DNA of 64,000 bases from Novilysobacter antarcticus (GTDB lineage Bacteria; Pseudomonadota; Gammaproteobacteria; Xanthomonadales; Xanthomonadaceae): positions 234,192 to 298,191 of the forward strand of contig NZ_JAIEUJ010000004.1 of NCBI RefSeq assembly GCF_019802285.1. Reading direction: 5' to 3'. A program made the translations under genes and the position numbers. Numbering within the stretch: the stretch's first letter is position 1; every line of letters starts with the position of its first letter. This document shows, one piece after another, positions 52,758 through 59,847 of the stretch. Below the pieces are notes generated by a model. It was not told the DNA's origin. It saw only the letters and a program-made list of their open reading frames with translations, and did no database searches.

Positions 52758-52781
52758 GGGGCGCATGATGCGCCCCGTTTT
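52758..52781 (+). terminator. Hairpin terminator inside the operon
   Basis: GGGGCGCAT and ATGCGCCCC form a perfect 9-bp stem with a 1-base loop, too tight as drawn, so the end pairs probably open; it is followed by GTTTT. It lies after the CaiB stop at 52734 and may reduce transcription of the second CaiB gene. Confidence 0.6.
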
Positions 52782-52794
52782 GCTGGAGTCGACG

Positions 52795-53910
52795 ATGAAA
52801 CTGGAAGGCGTGCGCGTTCTTGACCTGTCGCTGTTCCTGCCCGGGCCGCATCTGACGATGATGATGGCCGACCACGGCGCGGACGTGATCAAGGTCGAGC
52901 CACCGAGCGGCGAGCCAGTCCGCGAGGTCGGCCTGAAGCAGGCCGGCGTGTCGACCTGGTTCCGCAATACCCACCGCGGCAAGCGTTGCATCGTGCTCGA
53001 CCTCAAGAGCGAGACCGGCAAAGCGGCGTTCGCGCGGCTGGTCGAGCGCGCCGACGTGGTGGTCGAGGCGTTCCGTCCGGGTGTGGCCAAGCGGCTGGGC
53101 ATCGATTACGACAGTTGCCGCGCGCTCAACCCGGCCATCGTCTACTGCTCAATCAGCGCCTACGGCCAGACCGGCCCGAAGGTCCAGCGGCCCGCGCACG
53201 ATCTGGCGATGCAGGCCGACAGCGGCGTGGTCAGCCTCAACCTGGGCCCCGACGGCTCGCCCGCCTCGCCGCACATGCCGGTGGCCGACATGGCCGGCTC
53301 GCTGATGGCGCTGTCGGCGATCCTGATGGCCCTGTACCGCCGCGAGAAAACCGGGTCGGGCGATTACATCGACCTGTCCATGCAGGACGCGCTGATGGCG
53401 TGGCTGCCCAACGTGCTGGGTCCACCATTCGCCGAGCACCGCGACCCGGTGGTCAAGGACGAGCGCAGCTGGGGCGGCAACGCGCTGTACCGGCTGTACC
53501 GCTGCAGCGACGACCGCTGGCTCGCGCTGGGCGGCGCCGAGCACAAGTTCGCCGACAACCTGCTGGACGCGCTGGAGCGGCCTGACCTGGCGCCGTTGTG
53601 CCGCCTCCCGCCGGGCCCGGGGCAGGATCCGGTCAAGGCCTTTCTGGCCGAGACCTTCGCCACCCGCACCCTGGAAGAGTGGGTCGCCTTCCTTGAGCCA
53701 TTGGACGTCTGCTGGGCACCGGTGAAGACGCTGACCGAAGCCTTCAACGACCCGCACACCCGCGCGCGTGAGATGGTCTGGACGGCGCCGGACGGCGGCA
53801 CCCACTTGGGCATTCCGATCCGGTTTGCCAACGAGCCGGGACGAATCGATCCGCGGCTGGATGAGCTGGGCGAGTCGACGGCCGACGTACTTGCGGAGCT
53901 TGGTCTTTAG
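52795..53910 (+). CDS. CaiB/BaiF family III CoA-transferase, second in this operon
   Basis: A 371-residue relative starting MKLEGVRVLDLSLFLPGPHLTMMMADHGADVIKVEPP, with VVEAFRPGVAKRLGIDY, SAYGQTGP and the VADMAGSLMALSAI segment holding the expected Asp. ATG 52795 starts at the conserved family position; ATG 52765 has a better ribosome site but falls in the terminator hairpin. The family includes racemases (AMACR), so isomerisation of a methyl-branched acyl-CoA is an alternative. Confidence 0.88.
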   Translation: MKLEGVRVLDLSLFLPGPHLTMMMADHGADVIKVEPPSGEPVREVGLKQAGVSTWFRNTHRGKRCIVLDLKSETGKAAFARLVERADVVVEAFRPGVAKRLGIDYDSCRALNPAIVYCSISAYGQTGPKVQRPAHDLAMQADSGVVSLNLGPDGSPASPHMPVADMAGSLMALSAILMALYRREKTGSGDYIDLSMQDALMAWLPNVLGPPFAEHRDPVVKDERSWGGNALYRLYRCSDDRWLALGGAEHKFADNLLDALERPDLAPLCRLPPGPGQDPVKAFLAETFATRTLEEWVAFLEPLDVCWAPVKTLTEAFNDPHTRAREMVWTAPDGGTHLGIPIRFANEPGRIDPRLDELGESTADVLAELGL

Positions 53911-53953
53911 CGGGGCAAACCGTTGCCACCCGTTTGGTGCGAAAATCCCCCGC

Positions 53954-54427
53954 ATGATCAACAACGACGTATTACGCAGCATCCGCTACATGCTCGATCT
54001 CAGTGACGGCATGGTGGTGGATCTGGCGAAGCTGGCCGATCCGGAGTTCCCGCTCGACAAGGATGATGTGCCGGCGCTGCTCAAGCGCGAGGACGAGGAA
54101 GGCTTCGTCGCCTGCTCCGACCGGATACTGGCCCACGTGCTGGACGGCCTGGTGCTGCATTACCGCGGTCGCGACGAGAGCCTCCCGCCGCGCCCGGTCG
54201 AGAAGCGGGTCACCAACAACGTGGTGCTGAAGAAGCTGCGCGTCGCCTTCCAGCTGAAGGACGTCGACATGCACGAAATCTTCGCCGGCTCCGGGTTTCC
54301 GATTTCCAAGCCGGAGCTGACCGCGCTGTTCCGCCAGCCAGGACACAAGCACTTCCGCCTGTGCGGCGATCAGCTGCTGCGCAACTTCCTCAAGGGCCTG
54401 ACGTTGCGCGTCCGCGGCGCGGAGTGA
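53954..54427 (+). CDS. DUF1456 (YehS-like) protein
   Basis: A 157-residue protein made of two similar DUF1456 repeats: MINNDVLRSIRYMLDLSD...LADPEF and TNNVVLKKLRVAFQLKDVDMHEIFAGSGF. Both repeats have the N-N-x-V-L-x-x-x-R-x-x-x-x-L pattern. The family is widespread and of unknown function. ATG 53954 starts the first repeat. It is probably separate from the catabolic operon. Confidence 0.92.
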   Translation: MINNDVLRSIRYMLDLSDGMVVDLAKLADPEFPLDKDDVPALLKREDEEGFVACSDRILAHVLDGLVLHYRGRDESLPPRPVEKRVTNNVVLKKLRVAFQLKDVDMHEIFAGSGFPISKPELTALFRQPGHKHFRLCGDQLLRNFLKGLTLRVRGAE

Positions 54428-54442
54428 GCGTTCGCGCCAGCC

Positions 54443-55150
54443 TCAGCCCAAGTGGCTGAGGATATCGGTGGACTGGCAAACGAACGCGAAATGCCGGTCC
54501 AGGTTCTTTAGGGAAGCACTCGCGAGTGCTGCGTCGGTGTACCCGGTCAGATCCTCGGCTATGACAACGTCGTAATCGAGTTGGGCGGCATCTCTTGCGG
54601 TGGAGTCGACACAGCCGTTTGCCGCAGTCCCGATGAGGACAACGGTCTGAACACCGCCGCTGCGCAGCACCTGGTCCAGGGAAGAACCGAAGAACGCGCT
54701 GTATCGGTATTTCTCCACGATGGCGTCTGAGGCTTCCACCTGCAGGCCTTCGGCCAGCTCGGCGCCGGCGCTTCCGTGTCGGCACAGGTCCAGACGTTCC
54801 GGCGCGCGGCGAAGGCGCCGCCCGATGGCGGGCGACATGTGGTGGGGAGACGCCAGTTGCTTGATCCACACCACCTGGACGCCGAAGGCGCGGAGTTGGC
54901 CGACGAAGGCGTTCGCCGGCGCCACGATGCCCTGGTTGGCGGCGATATCGATTCCGGCCCGTGCGAAGGCGCCATGGGGCGAGCAGAAGTCGCGCTGCAT
55001 GTCGATAACGATCACCGCAGTACGCGCAGGAAGTTGGAGCACTTCGGCCAGCAATTCCGATCGGCTCGTTCTCTGCGTTTGCGCTCCGCTCGTGGTCACC
55101 TTTGGGAGAGGCAACTCTCCGGATCGTGGCGATGACATGTCCGACTCCAT
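54443..55150 (-). CDS. Isochorismatase-fold cysteine hydrolase, copy 2
   Basis: A 235-residue hydrolase with D50 (VIDMQRDF), K147 (VEKYRYSAFF) and C180 (AANGCVDST), the full triad. The first 35 residues are polar and extra compared with short family members. It differs in sequence from copy 1 at 44636. It shares no operon partner directly; its start is 106 bases from the end of the nitrilase-fold gene, with a minus-strand terminator between. A role in cleaving a half-amide or a carbamoyl group is inference. Confidence 0.87.
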   Translation of the reverse strand: MESDMSSPRSGELPLPKVTTSGAQTQRTSRSELLAEVLQLPARTAVIVIDMQRDFCSPHGAFARAGIDIAANQGIVAPANAFVGQLRAFGVQVVWIKQLASPHHMSPAIGRRLRRAPERLDLCRHGSAGAELAEGLQVEASDAIVEKYRYSAFFGSSLDQVLRSGGVQTVVLIGTAANGCVDSTARDAAQLDYDVVIAEDLTGYTDAALASASLKNLDRHFAFVCQSTDILSHLG

Positions 55151-55165
55151 GCAGATTCAGCCAAA

Positions 55166-55196
55166 CAAAAACCGCCGGAGCGCATGCGCCGGCGGT
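55166..55196 (-). terminator. Rho-independent terminator after the nitrilase-fold gene
   Basis: On the minus strand CCGCCGG and CCGGCGG pair around GCGCATGCGCT, followed by TTTTTG. It lies 60 bases beyond the end of the nitrilase-fold gene at 55256. Confidence 0.8.
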
Positions 55197-55255
55197 CTGC
55201 TTTGTGGTTCAGCCCGCGCCGGGATATCTGCGGCGCGGACCCGACCCCTCGCCGC

Positions 55256-56374
55256 CTACTTCCAGCGACTCGCCTTGTCCATCAGCACCTTCATTTCCGC
55301 GCCGTTATCGGGAAGCTCCTCAATCGGCACATCCAGGTGGTTAAGTGGGAACGCCGGCACGTACTGCGCGAAGACGGGGCGGGTTACATCCATCGGGTAA
55401 TCGGGGATCTTCCGGCCCTTGCGCAGCGCGGCGATATCAATTTCAGCTTCAATGATGCCTTCGTTGTTGCTCGGATCCTCTGCCAGTACTTTGCCCTGGG
55501 GGTCGACGATCAGGGATTGGCCACCCATATGGGCCCACTCGCTATCCGCCGGGAAGTTGATGTTCGACATCGCGGAATAGAAGTTGTTGAAACTGGCGGT
55601 CGCCATGACGTCAAGCTTGGAGAACAGCGTGGACGTGCGGAACATGATTTCCACTCCACGCATCGCGAAAGCGTTGAACACCATGGTGTCGCGCTGGACC
55701 GTGCTCACCGCGATGTTGCCGTATTCGGTCCGCAGCACCGGGAACAGTTCTTCCTCGCCGTACATCGCCACGTAGCGGTCGTAGACGTTCTCGATCGTGG
55801 TGGTCGGGATCTCGGAATCCGGCTGGTAGTTCTTGACGTTCCGGGTCTTCCAGAACTTTTCAGCGACCTTGCCATCGCGGCCGATCACCGCGTTTAGGCT
55901 GAGGATATGCCCCGGCCAGGCGTCATCCCGAGCGTAGCTGCCGAATATGATGTAGGTGTCGCACTCTTTCGCGAGCTTGCCGAGCGCTTCGGTTTCAGGG
56001 CCCGGAATTTGAATGGTGAACTGCAGTTTCTCTTCCCGTGTTCCCTCTGAATAACCGGTTAGAGGGAATTCATTGAACAAAATGAAGTCGGGTTTTTTTC
56101 CAGTGGTGCACGCCTGCTGCGTGAGGCGCGTCATCTGATTCAGATTGTGGTCAAGGCCCTCTCGGACGTTGGGAAAGTCCTGCAGGTTACGCGTGAGGTT
56201 TTGCACAACCTTCACGACGACTTTGTCCTTTTCCAGTGGCACGGTTGCGTAGCTGCCATCCTTCTCGACCAGCGTGGTGGAGTGTGCGCACGCGGTGGTC
56301 ATGAGCAGCGCCACGGTGAGGATTTTCAGGGGCGCGGACGCCAGAACGTTCAGTTGCATATTGCGAAGGGCCAT
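55256..56374 (-). CDS. Exported nitrilase-fold protein lacking the catalytic Cys, copy 2
   Basis: A 372-residue protein with a hydrophobic start (LKILTVALLMTTACAHS) that may be a lipoprotein signal with a weak lipobox at C29. The carbon-nitrogen hydrolase fold follows. Glu is kept (E102 in LFNEFPLTGYSE) and Lys (K176 in EKFWKTRNV), but the Cys position is Val (V226 in YGNIAVSTVQRD) by spacing from the GN motif. It resembles the protein at 27206 in layout. The DNA is less G+C-rich than nearby genes. A binding role or altered chemistry is likely. Confidence 0.78.
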   Translation of the reverse strand: MALRNMQLNVLASAPLKILTVALLMTTACAHSTTLVEKDGSYATVPLEKDKVVVKVVQNLTRNLQDFPNVREGLDHNLNQMTRLTQQACTTGKKPDFILFNEFPLTGYSEGTREEKLQFTIQIPGPETEALGKLAKECDTYIIFGSYARDDAWPGHILSLNAVIGRDGKVAEKFWKTRNVKNYQPDSEIPTTTIENVYDRYVAMYGEEELFPVLRTEYGNIAVSTVQRDTMVFNAFAMRGVEIMFRTSTLFSKLDVMATASFNNFYSAMSNINFPADSEWAHMGGQSLIVDPQGKVLAEDPSNNEGIIEAEIDIAALRKGRKIPDYPMDVTRPVFAQYVPAFPLNHLDVPIEELPDNGAEMKVLMDKASRWK

Positions 56375-56445
56375 GTCTGATCTCTACTCAGGGGCACCAC
56401 GCCATTGCCGTGGTGCCGGGAAAGGTGGGTGCCTCTACGAATCGA

Positions 56446-56958
56446 TCAGGGCTCCAGGGCCTCGCCGGCAAAGCTGTCGCCGGTGATCTGCCGCCAGTTG
56501 TGGCTGGCACGTTTTTCGTCAATCAGCGTGCGCTGGATCAGCACGCCCTTCTTGTACCAATGCCAGACGCGGTTGCGCAGGTTGCCGCAGTCCGACAGCT
56601 GGATCATTTCGTACAGCTCCAGGCCCTCTTCGCCCTTGCGCTGCCAGTACAGCATCAGGGTGCGGTGGAAGTCGTCGGCGGGGATCTCGGTGCACCAGCC
56701 GTAGATCAGCTCGTTATCGAAGATGATCCGGCCAAAGGAGTAGGTGGTCTTGAAGTCGCGCACTTCGGTTTTGCCATCGGCCCAACTGTAGTTGTTGGTC
56801 TGGTGGTACGGGACGGCATCGTCGCCGGTAATCCGGCAGACCAGACGCGAGGCATGCTCGTCGGTCTTGTTGCCTTCGGCGTCGTAATAGCGGTACATGC
56901 CGTCCCAGACGCCTTCGTGGCGGGCGAGAGCGGGCATGTGCAGTTTGAGGTCGGTCAT
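56446..56958 (-). CDS. DUF3598-like calycin protein
   Basis: A 170-residue soluble protein. The start LARHEGVWDGMYRYYDAEGNKTDEHASRL and the following strands fit DUF3598, a beta-barrel (calycin) family best known from cyanobacteria and plastids. Barrels of this kind bind hydrophobic ligands and some attach or hold open-chain tetrapyrroles. No catalytic residue can be named. It lies behind the coupled methyltransferase pair, 88 bases apart, on the same strand. Confidence 0.7.
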   Translation of the reverse strand: MTDLKLHMPALARHEGVWDGMYRYYDAEGNKTDEHASRLVCRITGDDAVPYHQTNNYSWADGKTEVRDFKTTYSFGRIIFDNELIYGWCTEIPADDFHRTLMLYWQRKGEEGLELYEMIQLSDCGNLRNRVWHWYKKGVLIQRTLIDEKRASHNWRQITGDSFAGEALEP

Positions 56959-57045
56959 TGGTGGTCCTTGTTGCTTGCTTGGGTATGTCTGTAGCGGGTG
57001 TGGGTGGCCGTGCAGCGCAGCGGGTGCCGCGCCGCCAAGCCCGGG

Positions 57046-57426
57046 TTACTCGTCGCGCATCTGCGCGATCAGGTCGGCCATCGGTGGCTCCTTGGAGCCG
57101 GACTCCAGCGCCTCGGTTTCCTGCTGCACGATGCGCAGCACGCGGGCAATGTATTCCTGCATCCAGATGGTGCGCTCAGCTTCGGCGTCGGCGTCGGGCT
57201 TGAAGGCATCCAGCTCGGCGCGGGTGGCCACGCCCTTGGATTCGATCAGCCGCTCCAGCGCGTCCAGTCGCTGTCGGGTCACGGCGTGCTCCATCGCGAT
57301 CACCATCGCGATCGACAGCACGCGCTCCACGTCGGGATCCTTGAAGAAGTAGGGGCGCTTGCCCTTCGCGCGGGTACCTGCGAGAGCGATCGGATCGATA
57401 TCTTCGATGTTGGGAAGTTCACTCAT
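57046..57426 (-). CDS. Hypothetical soluble protein coupled to a methyltransferase
   Basis: A 126-residue protein starting MSELPNIEDIDPIALAGTRAKGKRPYFF. The rest is almost all helix (SIAMVIAMEHAVTRQRLDALERLI, WMQEYIARVLRIVQQETEAL), with no membrane segment. ATG 57426 overlaps the stop of the methyltransferase gene (ATGA), so it may be its partner. No family recognised. Confidence 0.7.
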   Translation of the reverse strand: MSELPNIEDIDPIALAGTRAKGKRPYFFKDPDVERVLSIAMVIAMEHAVTRQRLDALERLIESKGVATRAELDAFKPDADAEAERTIWMQEYIARVLRIVQQETEALESGSKEPPMADLIAQMRDE

Positions 57427-58607
57427 TTCCACGCTCCAAACATGGTCCACAGGGCGGCGCGGCCGTAGTCCTCGCCGTCATTGCTGGCCTCCGGGAAGAT
57501 GCTGCGATCGACCACGCCAGCCACCGTGGTCTCGAAGTACTTGCTGTCGTCGAATCCGGCCGCAGCCATCATCGCGCGCAGGTCGTACTCGTGCATGACG
57601 CTCCAGAACGGCTCGTTGTTGTTGTACGCGTCCCAGTCGCGCACGAAGGCCTCGTACGGGTCCATCCCGTGGTACTGGGGCTGTTCCAGATTGGCCGAGA
57701 GGCCGCCGTCTGCCAGCAGGCGATACACCTCCTTCAGGGTCTTGGGCATCGACTTGGCCGAGCTCTCGTGCCAGAACATCGCGGTGCTGATGATGTCGAA
57801 GTGGCCATCAGGATAGTCCAGCGATTCGGCATCGGCCTGACGGAACACCAGATTGTCCACGCCCATCGAGCGTGCCCGCGCATGGCCGTAGCGCAGCATC
57901 GGCGCCGATACGTCAACCGCGATCACTTCGGCATCCGGGAAGGCCTGCGCCAGCGGCACCACGTTGTGGCCGACGGTACAGCCCAGGTCGAGGATCCGTC
58001 GCGGCTTGAAGTCCGGGTGCTCCTTCTTCAGCCACTGCGCGAGCGCCTGGCCACCGCCATCGTTGAAGCGCCCCAGCATCCCGCCGGTGGTCGCGAAGAT
58101 GCCGGCGTCGTAGTTGGCGCCTGCGGAGATATCGTCCTTGACCAGCTCGGTGTGGTAGCCGCCGGGCATGCAGTGGATGTCCACCGCGCTGACGTGGCGG
58201 GGCACCTTCACCGAAGGGTCCAGCTGCAGGTTCGGCGAGCCTTCGTTGAGCTCGCGGGCCTTGTCGACCAGCGGCGCCAACTGCCGCAGCACCAGTCCGC
58301 GTCCGGCCTGCTGGCGCATCTCCATCGAGTTGCGACGCAGCGCGCTCCAGGTCTGGTAGATCGGATCGCCGACCATCGCCTTGCGGACCTCGTGACGGGT
58401 CTCCGGCGCGCGACCCTGGGCCGCCTCAAAGGCCGGCTTGACCCGCTTGTCGTAGGCCACGCGAACCTTCGGGCTCAACCGGGTCGCCAGGTACCCATTG
58501 AGATTGGCAAGGAAGTCGAAGCGGGCGGTGTCGTCGTGGCCGCTGCTCGGGAACACGTCGTGGCGACCTACGTGCTGCCAGCTCGGGGGAAGGGCTTGCT
58601 GGGACAT
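57423..58607 (-). CDS. SAM-dependent methyltransferase
   Basis: A 394-residue class I methyltransferase. The SAM motif I is RRILDLGCTVGHNVVPLA (about residues 213-230), then VIAVDVSAPMLRYGHARA and FRQADAESLDYPDGHFDIIST. A 190-residue N-terminal domain precedes it, longer than in plain UbiE-type enzymes and unrecognised; it contains HCMPGGYHTELVKDD. ATG 58607 has GGAG upstream; ATG 58619 is possible. A shared 17-nt operator lies about 70 bases before the start. Confidence 0.85.
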   Translation of the reverse strand: MSQQALPPSWQHVGRHDVFPSSGHDDTARFDFLANLNGYLATRLSPKVRVAYDKRVKPAFEAAQGRAPETRHEVRKAMVGDPIYQTWSALRRNSMEMRQQAGRGLVLRQLAPLVDKARELNEGSPNLQLDPSVKVPRHVSAVDIHCMPGGYHTELVKDDISAGANYDAGIFATTGGMLGRFNDGGGQALAQWLKKEHPDFKPRRILDLGCTVGHNVVPLAQAFPDAEVIAVDVSAPMLRYGHARARSMGVDNLVFRQADAESLDYPDGHFDIISTAMFWHESSAKSMPKTLKEVYRLLADGGLSANLEQPQYHGMDPYEAFVRDWDAYNNNEPFWSVMHEYDLRAMMAAAGFDDSKYFETTVAGVVDRSIFPEASNDGEDYGRAALWTMFGAWK

Positions 58608-58673
58608 GGTGTGCTCCATTCAGTTTTGGTGCATCGGGATTGTCGTAGAGCAAATGACTGGACAATCATGAAC

Positions 58674-58690
58674 TAATGTTATAGCTATAT
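58674..58690 (+). promoter_or_regulatory. Shared 17-nt operator-like element, copy B
   Basis: TAATGTTATAGCTATAT lies in the gap between the divergent methyltransferase (58607) and DUF1838 (58801) genes. It includes the perfect palindrome TATAGCTATA (58680-58689). With copy A at 26260 it differs at only three of 17 positions, more than 32 kb away. Confidence 0.7.
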
Positions 58691-58800
58691 GTCATCTAGG
58701 GGGTTGCGGTCAAGGCGCGTTCATCTTTCTGGTCCCGTTTTCCGCGGTGGTGAGAGCCATCGTTTATCCCGTCCATTCCGAACTCCAACGAGGTATCCGC

Positions 58801-59682
58801 ATGCTGCGACTCTTCTCCGTGATGGCCCTTGCGACAAGTGCCTTTGTGCCCTCCGCCTTGGCCCAGTCGGCGACATCCGCCGCGCAGCCGGCGACGGATA
58901 TCGGCAACATCGATTCGATGGTCAAGATGCGCTGTTCGCTGGACCCGAAGGAGGACGTGATCCTGTGGTGGTCGGGCACGGTTTTCGCGCAGTTGCCGGA
59001 AAAAGCACCCTCTGCGCTGCTGGGTTTCGAGGGCTACAACATCTGTCGCGCCGAGAAGCAGGCCGACGGCACCTGGCGCCTGCTGACGCGTGAGCTGACG
59101 TTCTACCGCGACCTGAAGACCGGAAAGATCATCGACCAGTGGGACAACCCCATGACCGGTGAGCGCAACGAGGTGTTGCAGGTCGCCAACGACCCGGTCA
59201 ACAACGTGCTCAACCCGCCGGGCCGCCCGTCGACCGTGTCTTGGGTGGAAGCCGGCGACCAGCTGATGCTGACGATGAACATCCCGTTGACCTATCCCAA
59301 CCCGCTGTCGCCGAAGGACTTCCCCAAGCAGTCGTCCGGCGAGATGTACATGGGTTCGGAGCACTTCATGTTCTTCACTCCCCGTGCGGCCATCGAAGAC
59401 CCGTCCCTCACCCAGGCGCCCGCGACCTATGGCTGGACCCGGACCGGTCCGTGGTTGCCGTGGATGGAAATGGGCCAGGCGCCGGGCGGACTGTTGTACA
59501 TCGCCCAGGGCAACAAGAAGGCCTCCATCGCCGAGCTTCCCGCGGACATCCAGGAGCGCGTGCGCACGACCTACCCGGAGTACGCCACCGCGCCGAAGGA
59601 GTGGATCCAGCCAAACATGACCAGCTGGACGGTCTATAAGCAGTGGCACGAGAGCCAGCAGCAGGCCAAGAAAGCCAAGTAA
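58801..59682 (+). CDS. Secreted DUF1838-like protein
   Basis: A 293-residue protein with a clear signal peptide (MLRLFSVMALATSAFVPSALAQ, cleavage after ALA). The mature part has GFEGYNICRAEKQADGTWRLLTRELTFYRD and WDNPMTGERNEVLQVANDPVNNV, as in DUF1838, a family of exported proteins of unknown role often next to oxidases. ATG 58801 is chosen for the signal peptide and a CGAGGT site. It is followed by the flavin oxidase and TonB receptor genes. Confidence 0.8.
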   Translation: MLRLFSVMALATSAFVPSALAQSATSAAQPATDIGNIDSMVKMRCSLDPKEDVILWWSGTVFAQLPEKAPSALLGFEGYNICRAEKQADGTWRLLTRELTFYRDLKTGKIIDQWDNPMTGERNEVLQVANDPVNNVLNPPGRPSTVSWVEAGDQLMLTMNIPLTYPNPLSPKDFPKQSSGEMYMGSEHFMFFTPRAAIEDPSLTQAPATYGWTRTGPWLPWMEMGQAPGGLLYIAQGNKKASIAELPADIQERVRTTYPEYATAPKEWIQPNMTSWTVYKQWHESQQQAKKAK

Positions 59683-59847
59683 CGAGCGGCAAGTAATCAG
59701 CTCCTCCCTCCCCCCGGGCAAGCTAATGACTACTCCCGTTCCCAGCCGGCAGGTATCACGCGTATGACCAGACTGCAGTCCCCACCATTGAGTTGCCGCA
59801 CCCGCGGCATACGCTCGCGCCTGCCTCGCGCCAGGCAGGGCTGAACC

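Noticed and set aside
52765..52794. ATG 52765 as start of the second CaiB gene of that operon
   Set aside because: It lies within a perfect hairpin followed by GTTTT, and the family's conserved start MKLEGVRVLDLS fits ATG 52795.
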